Source of the DNA: Clostridiales bacterium
GTDB lineage: Bacteria > Bacillota > Clostridia > Peptostreptococcales > Anaerovoracaceae
Assembly (NCBI GenBank): GCA_009911365.1
Contig: QXXF01000007.1
Coordinates: forward strand, 62,001-126,000
DNA: 64,000 nucleotides
Direction: 5' to 3'
Positions 43,471 through 52,070 of the stretch are shown piece by piece. How positions within the stretch are numbered: the stretch's first letter is position 1; every line of letters starts with the position of its first letter. The notes below the pieces were generated by a model. That model was given only the letters and a program-made list of their open reading frames with translations. It had not been told where the DNA came from and ran no database searches. A program made the translations under genes and the position numbers.

Positions 43471-45384
43471 TTAATCCACACCGAGAATCACCTCTCCTAG
43501 TTCTGAAAGGTAGAATTTGCATTTCATGGTCGTTGTCTCCAGGTTATATGACGCACCTCCGATCGTGATTTTAGCCGGAGGGTATACTTGTGAAGCCCGC
43601 ACGAAACATCCCCGGTAATCGTTGATCTCTTCATTGAGCACTTCGATTTCAGCTGCCAACCGCTGCTGGATCTTGCTGTAAAGCGTTTCTTGTTCAATGA
43701 TCTGTTTCAATACCTGCTCCTTTTCAGGTGTCAGTGACTCTGCGCTCCGCAGGAACTGGATGTTTTTCTGCAAATTCTCCCTAGTGTTTTTAATGCTTTT
43801 TAGTTCTATTTCCTTTTGATCCCTCTTTGTTTTCGTTTCTGGCATGACGCCTAGGAAAAGCTCCGTCTTTCGGTAAGCTTTACTGCCTATGATCTTGGCT
43901 GTGACTGATTTTCCAGCTGTGATGGTGCCTCCCACCAGTATACCCGCACCTTGGCTTACGTCAATAGAACCATCGCAATAAACTTCACAAGCGACCATGC
44001 TCTTTGTATTGATATCTCCGTTCACATACACTTTCGCGTTTTCCAAGAAAGAACTTTGGACAGAATCTCCAGCATGAAGCGTCCCTCGATTGTTGCCGTT
44101 CATGCCGGAACCAATGCTGATATTTTCTCCGGCTATGATTTCCGCACCTTCCACCAGGCCGCTAATAAACACGTTTCCAGTGGCTTTTATCGTGAATCCG
44201 CTGAACACGTCGCCCTGAATAAAAATATCTCCTAAGAAGTCCTGGTTTCCTACAGACATATCCACGTCTCCATTGATCACCAGGCGGTTTTCCACACGGA
44301 ATTTTTCTGCTTGGAAGGAAATATATCCATCTTGCTCGGCTACAAGCCTGCTTCCATCCGGTGTGATGACAGTATGGCTTCCTGCTGGCACGCGCGGAGT
44401 TGTTCCATCCTTGCCTTTCAGTACATTGCCCTTTATGTCCATCCCATCCTGACCTTCTTCTGGCGCAATAATGTCGCAGATCAATTCGCCCTTTTCAATG
44501 TTGCGGAACAAATTCAGGTCTTTATAATTGACTCTGCCGCTTTCATCTTCCTCAAAGCTAAGGAACTCCTGACGCGGGATGTGTTCAATGATTTCACCGT
44601 CTTTTCCTGGTATCGCAGGATCGCCTAAGGCGATCCGGAAAATTTTGAAGTACAGCTTTTCTTCTACGATTTTCGCTGCTAGTTCTTGATCGATTCCATA
44701 GATGATTTTTGCTTTTTCAAGAGCTTCGTTTAAAGTTTCCTGTGCTAATGGTTTTCCGTTTCCTATCGGTGGAAACGCACAGATCAATGCGCACATGTTT
44801 CCTTTTGGCATGTAAAGATGAACCTCTGCGTCAATGTCCGGGATCGGATTGATCGGTTCATCATTCGTTGCTTCATCAGGGTTTTCTCTGCGCTTTTCTT
44901 CTTCTTTTTCCGCTTTTTTCTCTTCTGCCTCAACCTTCTTGATTATTTTGCTGGCCGCAGAGGACAACTGGCGGTGAAAGGGATCCGTGTTTGGAATCGG
45001 AACTCGGAAGTCTTGTTCTTCATCAATTTCCTGCGTTTCGCCCCCTTCTTCGTTTGCTTCTTGCTCTGCCGCCTTTTGCGCTTTTTCTTCTATTTCTTGT
45101 TGTTCCAACTCTGTGATCGGTTCCCGCATCCACTTTGAAAACAAAATGTCTGTCGGTAGTTCGTTGTTCTGTTCGCACCATTTGCTGTACAGACGATAGT
45201 TCATGTCAATACGGTTTTTTTCAACAGCGTTATCATCCAGTGCCCACTCCGCAGATGGCTGATCTGTCTGCGCTTCTGCGATTGGTTCAGCCTCCCGCGC
45301 CACCTGCTCGGTCTCTTCCTGTTCCTTATTCTTGTCTTGCTTCAAGAGACCTTTAAAAAACTTACCCTTCTTGCTTTCACTCAT
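43471..45384 (-). CDS. FapA family protein (DUF342), copy 1
   Basis: A 637-residue paralogue of the next gene with a longer N-terminus: a basic start, an acidic low-complexity part (about 15-45), a segment with SKWMREPITE, and another charged Glu/Lys-rich coiled region (about 85-170). Then come the FapA N-domain, the beta-helix (about 320-500, VNGDVDMSVG and FIQGDVFSG type turns) and a C-terminal coiled coil. The two copies are clearly related but far from identical, so the duplication is old. A sigma-A promoter lies upstream. Confidence 0.83.
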   Translation of the reverse strand: MSESKKGKFFKGLLKQDKNKEQEETEQVAREAEPIAEAQTDQPSAEWALDDNAVEKNRIDMNYRLYSKWCEQNNELPTDILFSKWMREPITELEQQEIEEKAQKAAEQEANEEGGETQEIDEEQDFRVPIPNTDPFHRQLSSAASKIIKKVEAEEKKAEKEEEKRRENPDEATNDEPINPIPDIDAEVHLYMPKGNMCALICAFPPIGNGKPLAQETLNEALEKAKIIYGIDQELAAKIVEEKLYFKIFRIALGDPAIPGKDGEIIEHIPRQEFLSFEEDESGRVNYKDLNLFRNIEKGELICDIIAPEEGQDGMDIKGNVLKGKDGTTPRVPAGSHTVITPDGSRLVAEQDGYISFQAEKFRVENRLVINGDVDMSVGNQDFLGDIFIQGDVFSGFTIKATGNVFISGLVEGAEIIAGENISIGSGMNGNNRGTLHAGDSVQSSFLENAKVYVNGDINTKSMVACEVYCDGSIDVSQGAGILVGGTITAGKSVTAKIIGSKAYRKTELFLGVMPETKTKRDQKEIELKSIKNTRENLQKNIQFLRSAESLTPEKEQVLKQIIEQETLYSKIQQRLAAEIEVLNEEINDYRGCFVRASQVYPPAKITIGGASYNLETTTMKCKFYLSELGEVILGVD

Positions 45385-45475
45385 GATTTATCTCCACCCT
45401 ATTAAAATTTTCTTACTGCTTGCCATTTTAAGACTTCTGCTAGAGTTTTTCGATTATGTCAATGGCTTATACTAG

Positions 45476-45504
45476 ATTATACGTTATTTTCTTACCATTC
45501 GCAA
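45476..45504 (-). promoter_or_regulatory. Sigma-A promoter of the FapA-CAP operon
   Basis: On the - strand TTGCGA (45499-45504), 17 nt, TATAAT (45476-45481), about 90 nt before the start codon. Confidence 0.65.
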
Positions 45505-45612
45505 CTGTTTGATGGTAGGAATTCAGCGGTATTGAGAGAAACCGTATTGTTCCAATTGTAACATAGAAAGGTGGAAAAAGATATCATTGTTTTAGGACTA
45601 ATCGTCGTATTC

Positions 45613-45794
45613 TATAATATACCCCACATGCCCAGAAAACTTCGGCACTTGTGCCACGGAGTTTTCTGGCTCGTCATTGGCCACCCATCTCTTTTCTCCA
45701 TTATAATAAAAGATATTCAAATTGCTTTTTAAGGAAATCAAAAAGCAAAAATATCCGAGAACCATTTTAGCCCAATTGATTCTTGGATATTTTT
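45613..45794 (+). ncRNA. Candidate structured RNA in a hairpin-rich gap
   Basis: The 466-nt gap 45385-45850 carries no gene I can support. On the + strand a TATAAT (45613-45618) is followed by three hairpins: CCAGAAAACT/AGTTTTCTGG with an inner GGCAC/GTGCC (45632-45669), TTGCTTTTT/AAAAAGCAA (45722-45748) and the terminator at 45747-45794. This could be a transcript of about 170 nt. The -35 is weak. It could also be leftover element ends. Confidence 0.35.
45747..45794. terminator. Bidirectional terminator
   Basis: A 15-bp stem with one G-U pair (45747-45761 with 45780-45794), with A-run and T-run at its base. Able to end transcripts from both directions. Confidence 0.75.
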
Positions 45795-45850
45795 ATTTTC
45801 CATTATTGATCTTTTTCTGATGGCACGGGATTTAACGCTTCGATCTCATC

Positions 45851-46314
45851 CTACAGCAAGGCATCATACGCTATCTCCAAGATACATTCCTTTCTGACTC
45901 GCAGCATGGATTTGTAAAACTGTTTTCGGATCGCACTGATATAAGGCGTGTCATCTACGATCTTTTCAATCGCCTCCATGTCAATGCGAGGACAAATCCG
46001 TCTCAACGCATGATTGCAATCCTGGCATTTTCGGCCTATGATAAAATCCGCATCATCAGAAAGCTGAGGATACAAGCATGATCCGCAGTCGTACACTGGA
46101 GCGATAACTCCTGCTCGTTGACTAAAAACCCCCAGTTTCCATTGTGTCTATCAAAATTTCCGACTAATGCGTCCACGATGAACATGTCCCAGAAAAACTC
46201 GTTCAGCTTTAAAGGGTCTAAGATCATCTGTTCTGAAATAGCGTTCAAAACTTCTGACAACCCTGTGCCATAACCACTCTAGGAAGTCTCAACACATGCA
46301 TTCTTTAACTCCGC
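45851..46314 (-). pseudogene. Broken HipA-like kinase gene
   Basis: The - strand encodes pieces of a HipA/CtkA-type Ser/Thr kinase. ELKNACVETS is followed by a TAG (46279-46281), then in the same frame SGYGTGLSEVLNAISEQ, WDMFIVDALVGNFDRHNGNW (the HipA catalytic loop) and FLVNEQE. Near 46105 the frame shifts, and IAPVYDCGSCLYPQLSDD then DCNHALRRICPRIDMEAIEK continue in another frame to 45851, with a further internal deletion. The N-terminal half is missing. This is a toxin-type kinase relic. No antitoxin partner (HipB) is seen. Confidence 0.8.
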
Positions 46315-46432
46315 ACCAGATCCTTTTCCAGGTATCTCGGAAGCAGCTTTTCCAAATATGATTTCCGCTTTTCCATCATCATGACCTGCCCCTGTCACAA
46401 CTGCCCAGGCCTGTAGCTGGCAGCATTCATTT

Positions 46433-47569
46433 CTATTCTTCTGGTATATCCACGTCCAGACCATTGACTTCCACATGGTCATTGATGGCGATGACCATGC
46501 ATTTTCGGCCATCGATGATCTTTGTTTCGATCAAATCTGCCCGCTCCGGCTTGACTTTGATGACAATATCCGGCATTTCGATGCTGAAATTTTTCGTCTC
46601 TGCCACATTGCTAGCCATGAGCCGCCGTTTTTCACCGGCCGTCTGCTCGAAGATCCGTTCTACCTTTTCCAGGTTTTCGTCAGATGCGCCGCTCTGCTCT
46701 AGGAGCCGCTTCATGCCGAATTTATCAAGCTCCAGCGGTTCCGGTTCTTCTGCGTTCTCGTTTTCTTCGATCATATCCTGCAGATTATCATGGATGCATC
46801 GCACCATCTTAAAGTCACATTCATCCCCAAGGGATTCGGAGATGATCTCATTGAACGTGACCTTCTGATTTTGAGCAGAAAGAGGCACTTCACTGCCAAA
46901 GAGCTCTTCGATTAGCTTTGGCTGCAGCTCTTCCGGTTTCTTTGTAAAATATAAAGCCTGATGGATATCCGCGGTCCGATCGTTGAACGCTGGAAACAGA
47001 AATCCCTTCACCGGCGGATCCACCACCCAATCTCTGGTCCTGCCTACGATCGAGTTCTGATCCACATCATAACTGAGCCCTGCTTTTGACAGCTTTACTG
47101 GACAGATGCTGCAGAGGACATACTCATAAACATTATCTGAGGCATCGAAGAGTTCCGAGCCATCAGAGGATTTCCCTGGCACATCGTACACGCCGTAAAT
47201 CAGGATGATATAATAATTCTCTCCATACTCAAAGTTATCGATGATCTTATCGAAAAATTCATTGATTAGCGTCTCGTCTTCCAGCTTGCTGCCCCGCAGT
47301 CGATAGAGAAATTCCTGGGTGCCGCCCTCTTCCTCCTGGGCAAGGGGAAATTCCATGTTCATCAGCTTCTTGCCCAAAGTGCCTGATAATGTCTGCTTGA
47401 AGATTTCAAAATACTTGAATGCTTCTTCCTCTGGCAAGCTGAGAAACGAACGGTTCACCTCGTATTTCCTATTTTTCTCATAGTCCACATAACATCCGCA
47501 CATGCGTGTGATCGCACAGTTTTCCATGGTGAACTGTTTTTTGATTTCCAATATTTCTTTATTGATCAT
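46433..47569 (-). CDS. DUF4317 protein, second gene of the recA transcript
   Basis: A 378-residue DUF4317 protein starting MINKEILEIKKQF and containing CGCYVDYEKNR near residue 25. It has no membrane segment or signal peptide and is acidic overall, with mixed helices and strands. The family has no known function. It starts 13 nt after the recA stop with AAGGAAG as ribosome site and no terminator between, so it should share the LexA-controlled recA promoter. recX, the usual recA partner, is not here. A role in DNA damage is an inference from this position only. Confidence 0.83.
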   Translation of the reverse strand: MINKEILEIKKQFTMENCAITRMCGCYVDYEKNRKYEVNRSFLSLPEEEAFKYFEIFKQTLSGTLGKKLMNMEFPLAQEEEGGTQEFLYRLRGSKLEDETLINEFFDKIIDNFEYGENYYIILIYGVYDVPGKSSDGSELFDASDNVYEYVLCSICPVKLSKAGLSYDVDQNSIVGRTRDWVVDPPVKGFLFPAFNDRTADIHQALYFTKKPEELQPKLIEELFGSEVPLSAQNQKVTFNEIISESLGDECDFKMVRCIHDNLQDMIEENENAEEPEPLELDKFGMKRLLEQSGASDENLEKVERIFEQTAGEKRRLMASNVAETKNFSIEMPDIVIKVKPERADLIETKIIDGRKCMVIAINDHVEVNGLDVDIPEE

Positions 47570-47582
47570 AGTTCTGACTTCC

Positions 47583-48692
47583 TTATTCGATTACCACACC
47601 GTCTTCATCCACCTGCAATTCTGGGCCTGGGGCTTGTGTCTCATCAGGCTCCTCATCTGCTGGCGGTGCTTCCTTCATAGTCTCACGGATCAGGCTTTCC
47701 ACCTTTTCCAAGGTTTCAGGATGCTCTGCCAAATAACGCTTCACGTTTTCCCGGCCTTGTCCAATCCGGTCACCATCAAAACTATACCAGGAACCTGCTT
47801 TTTCAATAATCTTGCCTTCTACCGCACAGTCTAAGACATCGCCCTCCCTGGAAATGCCTTCTCCGTACATAATATCGAATTCTGCCTGCTTAAACGGCGG
47901 AGCCACCTTGTTCTTTACCACTTTTACTTTTGTGCGATTTCCCAGGAAATCATCGCCAGATTTGATGCCTTCCACCCTGCGCACGTCAAAACGCATGGTG
48001 GAGTAAAACTTTAAGGCTCGGCCGCCAGTGGTAGTCTCCGGACTGCCGAACATGACACCTACTTTTTCTCTCAATTGGTTGATAAAAATGACAGATGTTT
48101 TCGACTTGTTGATGAATCCGGTCAGCTTCCTCAGAGCCTGTGACATGAGCCTTGCCTGAAGACCCACATGGGAATCCCCCATTTCTCCTTCAATTTCTGC
48201 TTTAGGAACCAGTGCGGCCACAGAGTCCACGACAATCAGATCCAAGGCTCCGCTGCGGACTAACATTTCACAGATTTCCAGACCCTGCTCACCTGTATCT
48301 GGCTGGGACACCAGTAGTTCATCCACATTGACGCCCAAATTCTTTGCGTATTCCGGGTCCAGCGCATGCTCTGCGTCAATAAATGCGGCACGGCCGCCTG
48401 CTTTCTGCGCTTCAGCCACGATATGTAAGGTCAGCGTCGTTTTACCGGAGGATTCCGGACCGAACACTTCAATGATCCTGCCTTTAGGCACGCCGCCAAT
48501 CCCTGTTGCCAAGTCCAGGCTGATAGAGCCAGTGGAAATCGCTTCGATATCTAGTCTGGCAGCGTTGTCCCCCAGCTTCATGATCGCACCTTTTCCAAAC
48601 GCCTTTTGTATCTGCTGCAATGCGTCCTGCAATGCTTTTTCTTTATTTTCCTCGTTGCTTATTTTTTTCTTCGCCGTTGTATTTGTTGCCAC
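47583..48692 (-). CDS. recA: Recombinase RecA
   Basis: RecA drives strand exchange and LexA self-cleavage. The 369-residue product has the Walker A motif GPESSGKTT (residues 78-86), the L1/L2 loops ([12 protein letters not shown] region) and the acidic C-terminus. The start is a GTG at 48692, 6 nt after GGGAGGT; an upstream TTG at 48707 lies before that site and is not used. Strong promoter and LexA box are upstream. Confidence 0.97.
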   Translation of the reverse strand: MATNTTAKKKISNEENKEKALQDALQQIQKAFGKGAIMKLGDNAARLDIEAISTGSISLDLATGIGGVPKGRIIEVFGPESSGKTTLTLHIVAEAQKAGGRAAFIDAEHALDPEYAKNLGVNVDELLVSQPDTGEQGLEICEMLVRSGALDLIVVDSVAALVPKAEIEGEMGDSHVGLQARLMSQALRKLTGFINKSKTSVIFINQLREKVGVMFGSPETTTGGRALKFYSTMRFDVRRVEGIKSGDDFLGNRTKVKVVKNKVAPPFKQAEFDIMYGEGISREGDVLDCAVEGKIIEKAGSWYSFDGDRIGQGRENVKRYLAEHPETLEKVESLIRETMKEAPPADEEPDETQAPGPELQVDEDGVVIE

Positions 48693-48714
48693 TTTCTTAC
48701 CTCCCAAATAACGC

Positions 48715-48726
48715 GAACATTTGTTC
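48715..48726 (-). promoter_or_regulatory. LexA (SOS) box of recA
   Basis: GAACATTTGTTC is an exact GAAC-N4-GTTC palindrome between the -10 and the start codon, about 22 nt before the start. Confidence 0.9.
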
Positions 48727-48734
48727 TATTCACT

Positions 48735-48763
48735 ATCATACCCCAAATTTAACCATGGGTCAA
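48735..48763 (-). promoter_or_regulatory. Sigma-A promoter of recA
   Basis: On the - strand TTGACC (48758-48763), 17 nt, TATGAT (48735-48740), just upstream of the LexA box. Confidence 0.85.
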
Positions 48764-48967
48764 GTGATTTTTTCAAATCTTAATGAAAACTCTACTAGAC
48801 CATTTTGTAAATCTATTACATTTTAACATATTTATACCACGATAGTCAAGCGTGTTTCCCATTTTACTAAAATCCAAAATAAATAACATACGTCCCGCAT
48901 TCCATATAACGATCTGGATACAACGAGCGCCAATCTATTTTGCTATTTGCCACATGGTCAACGCATG

Positions 48968-50197
48968 CTAAATCAGCTTATTGATCACATCCAGCATAGA
49001 AAGGACTGCGTAATTTCGGTTCCAGTTCCTGCTCACATTGCGCATCTGAACCTTTCGGCAGATGGTCTTTCCCTGATAGTGACAGCCGATAAACACCAGG
49101 CCCACTGGCTTTTCCGGGCTCCCTCCGTCCGGCCCCGCGATGCCGGTGACAGAAACGCAAATATCGCTGCCACTCACCTTGAAGAGCCCTTCTGCCATTT
49201 CTCTAGCCGTTTCCTCACTGACTGCGCCAAAAGCCGCCAAGGTTTCTTTTTTAACTCCCAGTTCCTGCATTTTTGCCTGGTTGCTGTAAGTGACAATAGA
49301 CCTGTCGAATACCTGAGAGATCCCGGAGATCCCAGTCATAGCCGCAGCGAACATACCGCCTGTACAGGACTCTGCGCTAGAAAGGGTCAGGCCTTGCTCC
49401 ATCAATTTCTTGGCTACCACATTCACCAACTCTTCGTCATCATAACTATAAATATGCTCTCCCACGATGGCTTTTACCTGTTCCAGCATATCATCCACCG
49501 CCTGCTTGGCTTCTTCCCGGCTGGCCCGCTTGGAAGCGATCCGCAGGCTGCATTCTCCCTCCTTGGCATAAGTGGCTAAAGTGGGATCCGTCTGTTTATT
49601 GATCAAAGGCAGCAGCTTTGTTTCCAGCATGGATTCTCCAATGCCAAAAGCCCGCAGCATCCTGTAATAAATGGTGCTTTCTGATTTTTCCTCTAAATAA
49701 GGCAGGACTTTTCCCTTGAACATAGCCGTCATTTCACGAGGCGGCCCAGGCATGCAGATCATATGTTTCCCGTCCTTTTCCAAGGCAAAGCCAGGTGCGG
49801 TTCCTGCGTCATTGTCGAACACCGTGGCCCTGGAAGGCAGGTGCGCCTGCTTTTTATTGTTTTCTGTCATTTCCCGGTTCTGTTTTCTGAAATAAGCTAC
49901 TAGGCGGTCCATGGAAGGTTGATGAAGCTTTAGCTGGTCCCCCATGGTCTGGCACACGATCTCCTTTGTTAGATCATCCTGTGTGGGTCCCAAACCTCCG
50001 GTAGTGAGAATCAAATCACAGTCCTGAAAAGCCACCTGGACCATTTCCTGAAGACGCTTTGGATTGTCGCCTACCGTATAGTGATACATCACGTCAAACC
50101 CTAATAAGTTGAGCTGTTGTGACAAAAAAGCGGCGTTGGTGTTGACGATCTGCCCAAAGAGCAGTTCCGTTCCTACGCTTAAAATCGCTGATTTCAT
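48968..50197 (-). CDS. cinA: CinA-family competence/damage protein
   Basis: A 409-residue CinA with an N-terminal MoCF-like domain (about 1-170; GTELLFGQIVNTNAAFL, TTGGLGPTQDDLT) and a C-terminal nicotinamide-nucleotide amidase domain (about 250-405; SSAESCTGGMFAAAMT, ITGIAGPDGG type). Such proteins recycle pyridine nucleotides (NMN deamidation, ADP-ribose pyrophosphatase activity). cinA-recA order is common in Firmicutes, but here recA has its own promoter in the 275-nt gap. Confidence 0.94.
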   Translation of the reverse strand: MKSAILSVGTELLFGQIVNTNAAFLSQQLNLLGFDVMYHYTVGDNPKRLQEMVQVAFQDCDLILTTGGLGPTQDDLTKEIVCQTMGDQLKLHQPSMDRLVAYFRKQNREMTENNKKQAHLPSRATVFDNDAGTAPGFALEKDGKHMICMPGPPREMTAMFKGKVLPYLEEKSESTIYYRMLRAFGIGESMLETKLLPLINKQTDPTLATYAKEGECSLRIASKRASREEAKQAVDDMLEQVKAIVGEHIYSYDDEELVNVVAKKLMEQGLTLSSAESCTGGMFAAAMTGISGISQVFDRSIVTYSNQAKMQELGVKKETLAAFGAVSEETAREMAEGLFKVSGSDICVSVTGIAGPDGGSPEKPVGLVFIGCHYQGKTICRKVQMRNVSRNWNRNYAVLSMLDVINKLI

Positions 50198-50227
50198 GTT
50201 TCTCCTTCTTTCCTCTTGATTGTTTCT

Positions 50228-50755
50228 TTACATGGACAGCAGTTGCTTGTTTTTTATAATATATTCCACACCGGAAATGATGGTCATGATCACGGCGATC
50301 CACAGGAAGATCTGATCTAACGGCACGCCGATATAGCGACCCGGCCAGTTGTCCAAAAGCAATAGCGGAATGGCGATCATCTGGGTGATGGTTTTGATTT
50401 TTCCCGTGGTTCCCGCCGCGATGACGATTCCTTCGGATGCGGCCACCTGCCTCAGTCCGGTCACAGCGAACTCTCTAGCCAGAATCACGATGACCATCCA
50501 CCCTGGAACGCTGCCTAGTTCAACCAGGCACACAAGGGCTGACATGACCAGCAGTTTGTCAGCCAAAGGATCCATCAGCTTTCCAAAATTCGTCACTAGA
50601 TCATATTTCCTGGCGATCTTTCCATCTAACATATCTGTTAGAGCTGCGGCGATGAAAATCACAGTGGCGGCATATCCGTAGCCCATCATGAGGACCACGA
50701 TGAAAACAGGAATCGCAATGATCCTTAAAAGTGTCAGCTTGTTTGGTAAATTCAT
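50228..50755 (-). CDS. pgsA: CDP-diacylglycerol-glycerol-3-phosphate phosphatidyltransferase
   Basis: A 175-residue membrane enzyme that makes phosphatidylglycerophosphate. The CDP-alcohol transferase motif DGKIARKYDLVTNFGKLMD, then PLADK, is present at about residues 43-65, with four or more membrane helices. It begins 1 nt after rimO ends. Confidence 0.93.
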   Translation of the reverse strand: MNLPNKLTLLRIIAIPVFIVVLMMGYGYAATVIFIAAALTDMLDGKIARKYDLVTNFGKLMDPLADKLLVMSALVCLVELGSVPGWMVIVILAREFAVTGLRQVAASEGIVIAAGTTGKIKTITQMIAIPLLLLDNWPGRYIGVPLDQIFLWIAVIMTIISGVEYIIKNKQLLSM

Positions 50756-50756
50756 G

Positions 50757-52070
50757 TTAAACCTCCCTTCCAGTCAGATCATAATCAAACGCGTCCGTGA
50801 TCTCTACTGTCACAAAATCTCCTAAAGCAAGCTCCCTTGGGGATGTGAAGATAACGGAATCATCGATTTCAGGCGCGTCGTGCCGGGTCCTGCCCAGATA
50901 ACTGCCGTCCTCATCTTGCTCCTCCACCAGCACTTCCAGCCTGCTTCCGATCTTTTTCTGATTGTTTTCTAGAGAAATTTCCAGCTGGGTTCGCATGATC
51001 GCATCCTGCCGGAGCGTTTTTGTCTCCTCATCCACCTGGCCGTCCATATCTGCGGCTGCGGTGCCCTCTTCCTGAGAATACGTGAACACGCCCAGCCTGT
51101 CGAATCTGGCTTCTGAGACGAAATCAAGGAGCTCTTCAAAATCCACTTCTTCTTCTCCTGGAAATCCGGTGATAAAAGTAGTCCTGATGTGGATGTTCGG
51201 CATGGCTGTCCGTAGTTTTTCTAGGGTCCTACGGATCCCCGCGCTAGTGGACCTGCGGTTCATGGCTTTCAGCACTTTGTCGCTAATATGTTGGAGCGGG
51301 ATATCGATATAATCGCAAATTTTTTCTTCCTCTGCCATGACCTGGATCAGCTCATCCGTGATCCGATCCTCGTAACAATACATCAGGCGGATCCAGCGCG
51401 GGCCTTTGATTTGGCAAAGCTTTCTCAAAAGCTCCGGCAACACGAAGTCTCCATAAAGATCCATCCCATATGCTGTCACGTCCTGTGCGATGAGAATCAG
51501 TTCTTTGCAGCCTTTTTCCGCCAACATTTCCGCTTCCTTGATAATGGCTTCCTGTTTCCTGCTTCGGTATTTGCCTCGGATCTGGGGAATCACGCAGTAA
51601 GCGCAGACATTGTCACAGCCTTCTGCGATTTTGATGGTCGCAGTATAAGGATTTTCTCTCAGCTTGCGGAAAGGCGTTTCTAAAAACTCCCGGCTGTAGG
51701 CACTGAGATATTTTTCCCGGTTTCCCTTTTGGAAATTCTCTAAAATACCAGGAAGCTTTTCGTAATCATTGACCCCTAGAAATAGATCCACCTCCGGCAT
51801 TTCTTCGTATAGCTCTTCCTCGTACCTCTGGGAAAGGCATCCGGAAACCGCCAGCACGGCCCCCTCATCTTTATATGCCGCCATCTCAAAGATCCGCTGG
51901 ATGGATTCTGTCTTTGCGTCATTGATGAAACCGCAGGTGTTGACCATGATCACGTCTGCACCTTCAGGCCCGTCTAGGATCTTGTGCCCAGCATGTTCCA
52001 AAAGACCTGCCGCCATTTCTGAATCATTGAAATTTTTGGGACAGCCCAATGTGTCAATATAAATCTTCAT
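50757..52070 (-). CDS. rimO: Ribosomal protein uS12 methylthiotransferase RimO
   Basis: A 437-residue methylthiotransferase with the N-terminal UPF0004 domain (LGCPKNFNDSE; conserved cysteines for one iron-sulfur cluster), the radical-SAM CDNVCAYC motif (about 150-157) and a TRAM domain at the end (about 375-437). It adds a methylthio group to Asp of S12. It lies between ftsK and pgsA without gaps. Confidence 0.94.
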   Translation of the reverse strand: MKIYIDTLGCPKNFNDSEMAAGLLEHAGHKILDGPEGADVIMVNTCGFINDAKTESIQRIFEMAAYKDEGAVLAVSGCLSQRYEEELYEEMPEVDLFLGVNDYEKLPGILENFQKGNREKYLSAYSREFLETPFRKLRENPYTATIKIAEGCDNVCAYCVIPQIRGKYRSRKQEAIIKEAEMLAEKGCKELILIAQDVTAYGMDLYGDFVLPELLRKLCQIKGPRWIRLMYCYEDRITDELIQVMAEEEKICDYIDIPLQHISDKVLKAMNRRSTSAGIRRTLEKLRTAMPNIHIRTTFITGFPGEEEVDFEELLDFVSEARFDRLGVFTYSQEEGTAAADMDGQVDEETKTLRQDAIMRTQLEISLENNQKKIGSRLEVLVEEQDEDGSYLGRTRHDAPEIDDSVIFTSPRELALGDFVTVEITDAFDYDLTGREV

